Source: an uncultured Oscillibacter sp.
GTDB lineage: Bacteria > Bacillota > Clostridia > Oscillospirales > Oscillospiraceae
Direction: 5' to 3'
Assembly: GCA_946530565.1 (NCBI GenBank)
Contig: CAMNAE010000040.1
Location: 1-9,917 of the forward strand
DNA: 9,917 bases
How positions within the stretch are numbered: the stretch's first letter is position 1; each line of letters starts with the position of its first letter. The notes under the pieces are model-generated. The model did not search any database. It had not been told where the DNA came from and saw only the letters and a program-made list of their open reading frames with translations. The translations under genes were made by a program, and so were the position numbers. Positions 1 through 7,194 of this stretch are shown here, one piece after another.

Positions 1-336
1 GGTGTCCCCGCCGCCGCCGGTATCTCGGCCCATGATCAGCACAGTGTAGTAGTCCTTGCTCTTGCGCTCCCCCTCGGCCACAGGCTTGACGCCGTCGCCG
101 TAGTCTACTTCTTCCGCGGCACTCCCGCCGCGGCCGGTGAGCGCCGAGAAGAAGCCTCCGCCTCCTGCGCCGCCGCCCTGCCCGGCCGTGCTGAGCTCAG
201 GGCGCACAAAGAGCATGCGATATGCCGCAAAGAGCAGTACCGCGAGCACGCAGATGACCGCCAGCGCGATCTTAAACGGCTTTTTGCCGCCTCTGCCCTC
301 TTTGTGTTCGGGTTTAGCCAATCTCTTTCCGCTCAA
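1..336 (-). CDS. LytR-CpsA-Psr (LCP) family cell-wall transferase, N-terminal part (runs off left edge)
   Basis: The frame is open from a TTG at 336-334 to the window edge, giving 112 codons. The product starts with a short basic segment (KRLAKPEHK, GRGGKK), then one membrane helix at about residues 23-39 (IALAVICVLAVLLFAAY). An extracytoplasmic linker rich in glycine (about 52-72) follows, then the sequence YYTVLIMGRDTGGGGDT at 96-112. That last stretch matches the first conserved strand and arginine/aspartate motif of LCP domains. LCP proteins attach anionic polymers such as teichoic acids or capsule to peptidoglycan, using undecaprenyl-pyrophosphate-linked substrates outside the membrane. 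The TTG start overlaps the nadD-yqeK stop (TTGA) and sits 7 bases after AGGAGG. An LCP gene next to nadD/yqeK is a common Firmicutes arrangement. The catalytic core lies outside the window, so the specific substrate cannot be named. Confidence 0.85.
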   Translation of the reverse strand, partial: MSGKRLAKPEHKEGRGGKKPFKIALAVICVLAVLLFAAYRMLFVRPELSTAGQGGGAGGGGFFSALTGRGGSAAEEVDYGDGVKPVAEGERKSKDYYTVLIMGRDTGGGGDT

Positions 337-1541
337 GCTTTCACCTCCTGCAGCCAGTCACGAGCTTCGATCGTCGCGTGGTGAACAGGGTTCCCCATCT
401 CCTCCATCTCGGCGATCGTCATCTCAAGTCCCATCAAAAGCCCCGCGTCGAGGTCCTCATAGACGGTTTTCCGAAGTGCCCAAACCCCCGGAAAATCCCG
501 GCTGGGCTCAATGTAATCGGCTAAATAGATGATCTTCTCCAAAAGTGTCATATCAGCGCGCCCTGTTGTATGCCAGCGTATCGCGGAGGCAATCTCCTCG
601 CCGACGCCGAAGAGGTCGGCCGCCATGGCAGCGCCTGTCTTCGCGTGCAGGAGCTTCAAAGCCTTTTCCTCAAGCGCGTCGAGCGGCAGTGCGTAAAGCT
701 CACACAGCGCCTTCTGCTCCGGCATCTCGAGTTTTTTCGTCATGTCATGCAGCAGGGCCGTCCGCCGCGCCTTCTCCACATCCGCGCCGTAGCGCAGCGC
801 GAGCTTGATAGCCTCCTGCTCCGTGCCGAGCACATGCGGGATACGCTTTTCCTTAAGGAAGCTCAGCGCGACCGGGCGCAGCAGAGAAAGCGGGAGCCGC
901 TTAAGATCCGCATCCGTCGCATAGAGCGCTTTGCGCAGGATGAAGCCGAGCTCCGCCGGCGCGATGTACGCAAGCGCCCTCTCAGGCTCCGCCTTCAGCA
1001 TCGCACGCAGGTCAGACGACGAGATCTCCACAAGCTCCGGGATCGACATCGTAAAGATGCGGCTCTCCGGCACCAGGGAATAAAGCTTTGCGCGCTGCGA
1101 CTCAAAGGCCTGATCCTCGTCGGCATGTACACGGTGGAAGGCGCACAGCCCAGCCTGCTTCAGGATCCGCTCCGGCATATACCAGCGGTCAAAAGTGAGA
1201 AACATATCAGAGCCCATCAGAAGCCAGAGCTCGGCGTCCTCTCCGACCTCAGCACGCAGCGCCTCGATCGTATCTGCCATGTAGCTCATGCCGCCGCGGC
1301 GCAGTTCAATGTCGCTGACCTCTGTTTCGCAAGGCAGGTGCGCCTGCGCTGCTGCGATGCGCGTGAGCTCCAGTCGCTCCTCAGCCGTCGGACTCCCCTC
1401 GGGCAGCGGCTTGTGGGGCGGGACCGCGTCTGGGATCAGGATCAGACGATCCAGCTTCAGGGCGACCGCCGCGGCGCGCGCCGCGGCCATATGCCCTAGG
1501 TGAGGCGGGTTGAACGTGCCGCCGTAAACGCCGATCCTCAT
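333..1541 (-). CDS. nadD: NadD-YqeK fusion: nicotinate-nucleotide adenylyltransferase plus HD-domain Ap4A hydrolase
   Basis: This 402-residue protein joins two enzymes in one unbroken frame. Residues 1 to about 206 are NadD, which makes nicotinate adenine dinucleotide from NaMN and ATP in NAD synthesis. It has the nucleotidyltransferase motif GGTFNPPHLGH (7-17), the family stretch WLLMGSDMF (106-114) and ISSSDLR (173-179). Residues from about 222 are YqeK-like: an HD phosphohydrolase with H236, H265-D266 (LLHD), H299, H324 (RWHTTGR) and D342 (LADYIEP), the full metal-ligand set expected for the family. YqeK of Bacillus subtilis is known as a symmetrical Ap4A hydrolase. In B. subtilis nadD and yqeK are separate neighbouring genes. 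Here they are one, and no rsfS is seen before the LCP gene. The ATG overlaps the yhbY stop (ATGA), with a weak AAGGCGG-type site upstream. A stop followed by the TTG start of the LCP gene ends it. Confidence 0.93.
   Translation of the reverse strand: MRIGVYGGTFNPPHLGHMAAARAAAVALKLDRLILIPDAVPPHKPLPEGSPTAEERLELTRIAAAQAHLPCETEVSDIELRRGGMSYMADTIEALRAEVGEDAELWLLMGSDMFLTFDRWYMPERILKQAGLCAFHRVHADEDQAFESQRAKLYSLVPESRIFTMSIPELVEISSSDLRAMLKAEPERALAYIAPAELGFILRKALYATDADLKRLPLSLLRPVALSFLKEKRIPHVLGTEQEAIKLALRYGADVEKARRTALLHDMTKKLEMPEQKALCELYALPLDALEEKALKLLHAKTGAAMAADLFGVGEEIASAIRWHTTGRADMTLLEKIIYLADYIEPSRDFPGVWALRKTVYEDLDAGLLMGLEMTIAEMEEMGNPVHHATIEARDWLQEVKA
341..349 (-). promoter_or_regulatory. Ribosome binding site that fixes the TTG start of the LCP gene
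   Basis: The minus strand reads AGGAGGTGA, a full anti-16S match. Seven bases separate AGGAGG from the TTG at 336-334. No ATG in this frame is close enough to use it, so the TTG is very probably the start codon. The site lies inside the last codons of the nadD-yqeK gene. Confidence 0.85.
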
Positions 1542-1876
1542 GCTCTGTCCGCCTTCTTGGCCGCCTTTGGCAGCTTGATGCGCTTCTCGGCCGGGACCGT
1601 GTGGCTCATGCGGTAGAGCACGAACTTCGTGCCGATCACCTGCACGATCTCACTGCGGGTCTTTTCGGCCAAAGCCTGCGCGCAGGAGCGCGCGTCAAGG
1701 TCGAGGTTATTGTCGAGCACACGGCCCTTGATGAGCTCGCGCGCCTCAAGGGCATCGTTGGCCTGTTTGATGAGATTCTCTCCGAGGCCGTCTTTTCCGA
1801 CGATCAGGATCGTATCGATGGTATTGGCAAGAGAGCGAAGATGTGCTCTCTGCTTTCCGCTAAGCTCCATGGGCAT
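1538..1876 (-). CDS. yhbY: YhbY-family CRM-domain RNA-binding protein
   Basis: A 112-residue, single-domain CRM (chloroplast RNA splicing and ribosome maturation) protein, close to the usual length of about 95-105 plus a short basic tail (LPKAAKKADRA). Visible family marks are LSGKQRAHLRSLA at the N terminus, the RNA-binding loop VGKDG (26-30), EARELIK (44-50) and the C-terminal strand IGTKFVLYR. Family members associate with pre-50S ribosomal particles, and the gene commonly sits next to nadD. The start overlaps the rdgB stop by one base (TGATG). The strong AAGGAGG at 1881-1887 is 4 bases from the first ATG and 10 from a second ATG at codon 3. The second aligns better with the B. subtilis homologue, so the true start could be at 1870. 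Confidence 0.93.
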   Translation of the reverse strand: MPMELSGKQRAHLRSLANTIDTILIVGKDGLGENLIKQANDALEARELIKGRVLDNNLDLDARSCAQALAEKTRSEIVQVIGTKFVLYRMSHTVPAEKRIKLPKAAKKADRA

Positions 1877-2502
1877 CAGGCCTCCTTTTTCATATCCATA
1901 GACGGATGCTCCGCAAGATAGGTTCCCAGTTTTTCAGCAAAAGCGCGCAGAGCCTTTCCGCGATGGGAGATCTCCGCCTTTTCCTCGGCGGAGAGCTGCG
2001 CAAAGGTCTTGCCCTTGGCGGTGATCAGGAAGAGCGGATCGTAACCGAAGCCGTTCGTGCCGAGCATCGCATAGGAGATCGCGCCGTCACAGCGGCCCTC
2101 AGCGGTGAGATGCGTGCCGTCCGGGAAGACGCAGCAGATCGCACAGGTGAAATGCGCGCTGCGTGTTTTCGCGCCGCGCAGGTTTTCAAGGAGCAGACGG
2201 CAGCGACCCGCGTCGTCAAGTTCCCCGCCGCCGTAACGCGCGGAGTAGACGCCGGGCGCACCGTTCAGCGCATCGACCGAAAGGCCCGAGTCGTCGGCGA
2301 TCGCCGGAAGCCCGCTCTCTTTTGAAAGCGCCTCCGCCTTGAGCGCGGCGTTCTCGGCAAAAGTCGTGCCCGTTTCCTCCACATCGACATGAACGCCCGC
2401 CTCATCAGGCGAGATCACCTCGACACCGCAGCCGGATAAGATCTCTCGCATCTCCCGGAGCTTGTTCGGGTTGTGCGTCGCAAGCAAAAATTTCATTCCC
2501 AT
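1876..2502 (-). CDS. rdgB: XTP/dITP diphosphatase (RdgB/HAM1 family)
   Basis: A 208-residue Ham1-family nucleotide pyrophosphatase that hydrolyses XTP, ITP and dITP to monophosphates and keeps deaminated purines out of DNA and RNA. The family motifs appear in order: LLATHNPNKLREM (6-18), TFAENAALKA (47-56), the acidic ADDSGL (69-74) with APGVYSARYGG (82-92), GFGYDPLF (151-158) and the nucleotide-recognition SHRGKAL (179-185). The length is typical. The start ATG shares one base with the ftsY stop (TGATG) and lies 10 bases after GGAGG at 2513-2517. A second in-frame ATG at codon 3 is a less likely start because it is 16 bases from that site. Its place between ftsY and yhbY makes it part of the core operon. 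Confidence 0.96.
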   Translation of the reverse strand: MGMKFLLATHNPNKLREMREILSGCGVEVISPDEAGVHVDVEETGTTFAENAALKAEALSKESGLPAIADDSGLSVDALNGAPGVYSARYGGGELDDAGRCRLLLENLRGAKTRSAHFTCAICCVFPDGTHLTAEGRCDGAISYAMLGTNGFGYDPLFLITAKGKTFAQLSAEEKAEISHRGKALRAFAEKLGTYLAEHPSMDMKKEA

Positions 2503-3374
2503 CAGATGATCGCCTCCACATAGGCTCTTGCGTCAAAAGGCCGAAGATCATCGATCCCCTCGCCGAGTCCGACGAGCTTCACCGGTACGCCGAGCTCGCG
2601 GGCGATCGCGATCGCGATGCCGCCCTTGGCCGTGCCGTCGAGCTTTGTAAGAACGATGCCGGTCAGACCCGCGGTGTCCCGGAAGACGCGGGCCTGGTTG
2701 AGCCCGTTCTGGCCAGTCGTCGCGTCGAGCACCAAAAGCGTCTCGCGGTCTGCGTCAGGTGCCTCGCGGTCGATGATCTTCGAGAGCTTGCCGAGCTCGT
2801 TCATAAGATTCGTCTTATTGTGCAGCCTCCCTGCCGTATCGCAGAGCAGCACATCAACGCCTCGCGCCTTCGCGGCCTGCAGCGCGTCAAAGAGCACGGC
2901 GCCCGGATCGGTGCCCTCGGCCTGCCGCACGATCGGGCAGCCGGCTCTCTGCGCCCAGATCTCAAGCTGATCGCCGGCTGCGGCACGGAAGGTGTCGGCC
3001 GCACAGAAGAGCACGCTCTTGCCCGCGTCGCGGTACTGATGGCCCAGCTTTCCGATCGTCGTGGTCTTCCCCACGCCGTTGACGCCGATGAAGATGACGA
3101 CCGACGGCCGCGTCTCGACATGCAGCCCGGTATCTCCGACATCGAGCATCCCGACGAGGATGTCACGCAGCGCGCCGCGGACCTCCTCCTGCTCCTTGAG
3201 ATGCTGCTCACGCACACGTTTGCGAAGCTGCTCGACCGCCTCCACCGAGGTCGTCATGCCGAGATCCGCCAGGATCAGCGTCTCCTCAAGCTCCTCAAAA
3301 AAGGCCTCGTCCGCCTCAGAAAAGCCGCCGAAGAGGCTTGCGGTGATTTTTTTCAGTTTGTCAAAAAAGCCCAT
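2502..3374 (-). CDS. ftsY: Signal recognition particle receptor FtsY
   Basis: An SRP-family GTPase of 290 residues. It docks ribosome-SRP complexes at the membrane for co-translational insertion. An N-domain helical bundle (about 1-85) precedes the G domain, which shows P-loop GVNGVGKTTT (97-106), DTFRAAAGDQL (127-137, the SRP-GTPase insertion box), DTAGR (179-183), TKLDGTAKGG (243-252) and the closing GLGEGIDDLRPFD (269-281). The GDQLEIW form and the lack of an M domain separate it from Ffh. It has no long acidic A domain, only a short amphipathic start (MGFFDKLKKI), which is common in Firmicutes. The ATG is 10 bases after the smc stop. The GAGGA at 3382-3386 overlaps that stop codon, so translation of ftsY is probably coupled to smc. 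Confidence 0.97.
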   Translation of the reverse strand: MGFFDKLKKITASLFGGFSEADEAFFEELEETLILADLGMTTSVEAVEQLRKRVREQHLKEQEEVRGALRDILVGMLDVGDTGLHVETRPSVVIFIGVNGVGKTTTIGKLGHQYRDAGKSVLFCAADTFRAAAGDQLEIWAQRAGCPIVRQAEGTDPGAVLFDALQAAKARGVDVLLCDTAGRLHNKTNLMNELGKLSKIIDREAPDADRETLLVLDATTGQNGLNQARVFRDTAGLTGIVLTKLDGTAKGGIAIAIARELGVPVKLVGLGEGIDDLRPFDARAYVEAII

Positions 3375-3384
3375 GGTTCATTCC

Positions 3385-6300
3385 TCATTGTTCTATCTTC
3401 AGGTCCTGAGAGAGGGAATTGAGATCGATCGAGAGCACCTTCGAAACGCCCTGCTCCTGCATCGTGATGCCGTAGAGCACGTCGGCCTCCTCCATCGTAC
3501 CGCGGCGGTGCGTGATGACGATGAACTGCGTCTGCCCGGAGAGCGTTCGCATATAACGTGCGGTGCGGGTGACGTTCACATCGTCGAGCGCGGCCTCGAT
3601 CTCGTCCATCACGCAAAACGGCGTCGGGTGCACTTTGATGATCGCAAAGTACAGCGCGATCGCAACGAAGGCCTTCTCGCCGCCGGAGAGCAGCGAGATC
3701 GTTTTCAGGGCCTTGCCCGGAGGCTGGGCCTTGATCTCAATGCCGCAGTTCAGGATGTCACTCGGATCCTCGAGTTCGAGCGCCGCCTTGCCGCCGCCGA
3801 AGAGATCCAGAAACGTCTTCTGGAAGCTCTCCTGCAGGAGCTTGAACTGCTGGGCGAAAATACGCGTCATCTCGCCGGTGATCTCGGAGATGATCTCCTC
3901 AAGATCGGCGCGAGCGGTCTGAATGTCGTCGCGCTGATTCGTCAGATAGGTATAGCGCGTGTTGACGCGCTCGAATTCCTCGATCGCGCCCAGGTTCGGC
4001 GTGCCGAGCCTGTTGATCTGGCGGCGGAGCTCCGCAATGCGCTTGTTTGCCTCGGGCAGGCTTTCGAGCTCCTGTCGCTGTGCCATCGCGTCGGTGCGTG
4101 AGAGCTCATAGCGCTCCCATAGCCGATCGAGGATCTGCTTTTCCTCTAGCGCCGTCGCCTCGGCGCGCTGCTCGAGCGTCGCAACACCGCGCTCACGCGT
4201 GAGCAGCAGGTCGTTTTGTTCGCGCCAGCCGTTATTGGCAGCCGTGCGCTGCGCCTCGATGGTAAGCCGCTCATCCTGCAGTGCAAGCAGCTTTTTCTCC
4301 TCGGCGCCCTTTTGAAGCCGGAGCGAGCCAAGTGTCTCTTCATGCTCCGTGATCTTCTGCTCAAAGCCCTGAATATTTGCCTGATGCTCACGCAGAGCCG
4401 CCTCCCGGCTTTCCAGATCTCCGCCGAGGCTCGCGGCAAGCGCTCTTAAGTCCTCGCTGCGCTTGTGAGCGGCGTCGGCGCTCGTTTTCTGCTCGGCGAT
4501 CTGTTCACGGGAGAGCGAGGTCTCATCGTTCAAAGCCTGCTGCCGGGCCAGAAGGTCGCTGCGGTCGTTGAGCAGCGCCTCGCGCCTTTTTTTGAGCGTC
4601 TCTGCCTTCTGCTCTTTCTCTGCGGCCTCCGAAAGAGCCGCGTCGGCCTCGGCTTTGCCGCTCTTTGCGCTCGCTTCCGCCCCGGCTTTCTCCTGCGCAA
4701 GCTTAGCAAGGCTGTCGCCAAGAGCCTGCTCCTGCATCGCGTAGCGCTTTTCCGCCTCCTCGAGACGGAGACAGCGGTCTTCAGCGAGACGGAGCCGGTC
4801 CTCGGCCGTCTCCATCTGGTAACGGTCAGCCTCAGCGCTGCGCTGTGCCTCGCTCTCAGCCTGTTTAGCGCGATCGAGCTCCCCGTGGAGACTGAGCGCT
4901 TCTTCACGCAGCTGCTCAAGCTCCGCCTTGCGGCTCAAAACACCGGTATTGTGTCCGGCACTGCCGCCGGTCATGGAACCGCCGCGATTGATGACTTGAC
5001 CGTCGAGCGTCACGATGCGGAAGGCATTTTGATGCCGCCGCGCCATCTGGATGCCCGCGTCCAGATCCTCACAGATCACGGTGCGTCCAAGGAGCGAGCG
5101 GAAGATCGCAGCATAGCGCGCCTCGAACTGCACGAGCTCGGAGGCGATGCCGACAAAGCCCGCTTCTCGCGCAAGAGAAGTCTCGCGGAGCACATCACCG
5201 CGGATCGTCGTCAGCGGCAGGAAGGTCGCGCGGCCGGCGTCGCGGCGCTTTAAATAGCGGATCGCATCGCGTCCGGCCTCCTCATCGTCGACAACGATAT
5301 TCTGCATACCTGCGCCGAGGGCGATCTCGATCGCAAGGGCATAGTCTCCTTCGGTCCGGATGAGCTCGGCGACCGGCGCGTGGATGCCGCGCAGGTTCTT
5401 CCCCGCCTGCATCACCGTTTTGACCGCGCGGGAAAAGCCCTCGTAATCCCGCTCCATATTCTCAAGCAGCCTGATGCGCTCATCGATGGCGCTGGAGCGG
5501 ACCGTGAGATCCATGCGCTTTGCCGTCGCGGCGTCGGCCTTTGCCTGCTTGTCACGCAGCCGCAGGCGGAAGCCCGCGATCACATTGCTCTCGGCCGTAC
5601 GCTCCTCTTCGGCCTCTTTTAAAGACTCCCGGCTCTCGCGCCGCTCCTGCTGCAGCATTTCAAGGCGTCCTTTGACGTCCTCCTGGTTCTGCGCTGCCGT
5701 CAGTGCGCGGAGTTTTGCCGTCTCGGCACTCTCATGGAGCCGCTCGCCCTCAGCCCGTCTTGCGGAGGATGAGAGCAGCAGAGCTTCCTCCTCGCGCCGC
5801 AGCGCTTCGGCCTCAGCCTCAACGCCGCCGGAGCGCTGTGCCATCTCCTGCGCCTCGGAGAGCAGCTTCTCAAGCTTTGCTGTCAACGCGCTTGCTGCAG
5901 CAAGCGCGTCGGCTGCCTCCTGATCGGCTGCGGCGGCTTCCTGCTCCAGTGACCCGGCCCGCTCTCCGGAGGCGCGGATCTCCTCTTCAACGCGGCGGAT
6001 GTTCTCCTCCTCGTGCTCGATGCGGCTTTCCAGGATCTTCTTCTCTGCCTCGGCATCACGGATGGAGTCGGCGATCGCGCTCTCCCGCGCCCGGATCGCG
6101 TCGGCCTCGATATCCTTTTGCTGCAGCAGTCCTGTAAGCCGCTCGGACTCGGCAAAAAGCCGGTCCAGTTCAGTTTTCGCGTCGGCACTTGCGATCCTGG
6201 CGGAGGCAAGCTCGCTCTGCAGCGCGACAGCCTTTTCATGCAGAGTCTCAAGGTCGGTGAGCCACACGCTGATCTCGAGAAGCCTCAGCTCGTCGCGCAG

Positions 6301-6954
6301 GATGAGATAGCGCTTCGCCTTCTCGGACTGCTCGCGCAGCGGCTCGACCTGCAGTTGGAGCTCCTCGATTTTGTCGCTCACGCGGGTGAGATTCTCGTCG
6401 GTGCGTGAGAGCTTGCGCTCGGCCTCTTCCTTGCGGTGGCGGAAGCGGGAGATGCCCGCCGCCTCCTCGAAGACCTCACGCCGCTCACCGCTCTTGGCCG
6501 AGAGGATCTCGTCGATCCGGCCCTGGCCGATGATCGAATAGCCCTCACGGCCCATGCCGGTATCCATAAAGAGTTCCGTCACGTCTTTTAAGCGGACGCT
6601 CTGGCGGTTGATGTAGTATTCGGACTCTCCGCTGCGGTAGTAGCGCCGCGTCACAGCGACCTCGTTTTCCTCCATGTTCGGGAAGAGCCGGGCCGTGTTG
6701 TCGAGTACGAGCGTGACCTGCGCAAAGCCGAGCGGCGAGCGCTTCTCGGTGCCGCCGAAGATGACATCTTCCATCTTCGCGCCGCGCAGACCCTTGGCGC
6801 TCTGCTCGCCCATGACCCAGCGGATCGCGTCGGAGATATTCGATTTTCCGCTGCCGTTCGGCCCGACGATCGCCGTCACATCCTCGCCGAACTGCAGCAC
6901 GGTTTTATCCGGAAAGCTCTTGAAGCCCTGGATCTCGAGTGCCTTGATGAACAC
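3385..6954 (-). CDS. smc: Chromosome segregation/condensation ATPase SMC
   Basis: The SMC subunit of the Smc-ScpAB condensin, which forms a DNA-entrapping, loop-extruding ring. Taking the GTG at 6954-6952 as start gives 1189 residues. The N-terminal head has Walker A GPNGSGKS (31-38) and AIRWVMGEQ. Two long coiled-coil arms rich in Ala, Glu, Arg and Leu flank a hinge at about 515-665, which ends in GGSMTGG (658-664). The C-terminal head has the ABC signature LSGGEKAFVAIAL (from 1089), Walker B FCVMDE (1113-1118) and the D-loop region LDD. With this start the Walker A lysine is residue 37 and the catalytic glutamate 1118, the same numbering as in B. subtilis Smc. An ATG 15 codons upstream (6999) is open but is only about 8 bases from the predicted transcript start and has no ribosome site. 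The gene is first in its operon. The usual Firmicutes neighbour rnc is absent upstream. Confidence 0.97.
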   Translation of the reverse strand: MFIKALEIQGFKSFPDKTVLQFGEDVTAIVGPNGSGKSNISDAIRWVMGEQSAKGLRGAKMEDVIFGGTEKRSPLGFAQVTLVLDNTARLFPNMEENEVAVTRRYYRSGESEYYINRQSVRLKDVTELFMDTGMGREGYSIIGQGRIDEILSAKSGERREVFEEAAGISRFRHRKEEAERKLSRTDENLTRVSDKIEELQLQVEPLREQSEKAKRYLILRDELRLLEISVWLTDLETLHEKAVALQSELASARIASADAKTELDRLFAESERLTGLLQQKDIEADAIRARESAIADSIRDAEAEKKILESRIEHEEENIRRVEEEIRASGERAGSLEQEAAAADQEAADALAAASALTAKLEKLLSEAQEMAQRSGGVEAEAEALRREEEALLLSSSARRAEGERLHESAETAKLRALTAAQNQEDVKGRLEMLQQERRESRESLKEAEEERTAESNVIAGFRLRLRDKQAKADAATAKRMDLTVRSSAIDERIRLLENMERDYEGFSRAVKTVMQAGKNLRGIHAPVAELIRTEGDYALAIEIALGAGMQNIVVDDEEAGRDAIRYLKRRDAGRATFLPLTTIRGDVLRETSLAREAGFVGIASELVQFEARYAAIFRSLLGRTVICEDLDAGIQMARRHQNAFRIVTLDGQVINRGGSMTGGSAGHNTGVLSRKAELEQLREEALSLHGELDRAKQAESEAQRSAEADRYQMETAEDRLRLAEDRCLRLEEAEKRYAMQEQALGDSLAKLAQEKAGAEASAKSGKAEADAALSEAAEKEQKAETLKKRREALLNDRSDLLARQQALNDETSLSREQIAEQKTSADAAHKRSEDLRALAASLGGDLESREAALREHQANIQGFEQKITEHEETLGSLRLQKGAEEKKLLALQDERLTIEAQRTAANNGWREQNDLLLTRERGVATLEQRAEATALEEKQILDRLWERYELSRTDAMAQRQELESLPEANKRIAELRRQINRLGTPNLGAIEEFERVNTRYTYLTNQRDDIQTARADLEEIISEITGEMTRIFAQQFKLLQESFQKTFLDLFGGGKAALELEDPSDILNCGIEIKAQPPGKALKTISLLSGGEKAFVAIALYFAIIKVHPTPFCVMDEIEAALDDVNVTRTARYMRTLSGQTQFIVITHRRGTMEEADVLYGITMQEQGVSKVLSIDLNSLSQDLKIEQ

Positions 6955-6959
6955 AGTTT

Positions 6960-6964
6960 CCTCC
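6960..6964 (-). promoter_or_regulatory. Ribosome binding site that fixes the GTG start of smc
   Basis: GGAGG on the minus strand is followed by five bases (AAACT) and GTG TTC ATC AAG. The product then begins VFIKALEIQGFKSF (first residue read as Met), exactly where SMC proteins start. This decides against the ATG at 6999. Confidence 0.85.
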
Positions 6965-6969
6965 GACCG

Positions 6970-6992
6970 GAAAGCGCCGCAAAGGCGCCTCC
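6970..6992 (-). other. Predicted hairpin in the smc 5' leader
   Basis: GGAGGCGCC at 6992-6984 can pair with GGCGCTTTC at 6978-6970 around the loop TTTGC. This gives nine pairs, two of them G-U, with a core of five G-C pairs. It lies between the predicted transcript start and the ribosome binding site of smc. The 5' arm contains a second GGAGG that pairing would hide. Whether it regulates translation or protects the mRNA end is unknown. Confidence 0.4.
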
Positions 6993-7014
6993 AATTCATA
7001 AATATTCAGGGTAT

Positions 7015-7043
7015 ACTATATCATATTTCGCACCCGCTATCAA
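7015..7043 (-). promoter_or_regulatory. Sigma-A promoter of the smc-ftsY-rdgB-yhbY-nadD/yqeK-LCP operon
   Basis: The -35 TTGATA (7043-7038) and -10 TATAGT (7020-7015) are separated by exactly 17 bases. Each matches five of six consensus bases. An extended -10 TG (TGATATAGT) is also present. Transcription should start near 7007, giving a leader of about 53 bases before GTG 6954. The upstream terminator at 7135-7164 isolates this unit from the metallophosphoesterase gene. Confidence 0.8.
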
Positions 7044-7084
7044 GTGCGGGAAGACGCGCTTTTTCACGAAAACAACCGGCCTAA

Positions 7085-7123
7085 CCTGTCAGTTTTTCCA
7101 GCTTTGCAATAGTTTTTCCTGTC
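7085..7123. repeat. Short direct repeat upstream of the smc promoter
   Basis: AGTTTTTCC occurs at 7091-7099 and again at 7111-7119, exactly 20 bases apart (about two helical turns). CCTGTC lies just before the first copy (7085-7090) and at the end of the second (7118-7123). The pair is about 45-75 bases upstream of the -35 box. It could be a binding site for a regulator, an UP-like element, or chance. The rest of 7000-7194 holds only the promoter, the terminator and the smc leader. Confidence 0.3.
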
Positions 7124-7134
7124 ATGAAGCATGT

Positions 7135-7164
7135 AAAAAGCCGCGCGGTTTTGCTCCCGCGCGG
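7135..7164 (-). terminator. Intrinsic terminator of the metallophosphoesterase gene
   Basis: CCGCGCGG at 7164-7157 pairs with CCGCGCGG at 7148-7141 across an eight-base loop, GAGCAAAA. CTTTTT follows on the minus strand (7140-7135). The stem starts about 30 bases after the TAA at 7195. A stem of eight G-C pairs with a U-tract is a strong rho-independent signal. Confidence 0.88.
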
Positions 7165-7194
7165 TTTGGGATTCTTTCAGGACTCTTTATAAGT

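Noticed and set aside
137..1503. Open plus-strand frames opposite the LCP gene and nadD-yqeK (137-532, 570-1499)
   Set aside because: They are antisense to genes with full family motifs, and their products are biased Arg/Pro/Ser sequences without a fold signature.
3061..5253. Long open frames on the plus strand opposite smc (3061-4101 and 4465-5253)
   Set aside because: They lie opposite a clear SMC gene, have low-complexity Arg/Ser/Leu-rich products with no recognisable domain, and come from the GC-rich codon pattern of the real strand.
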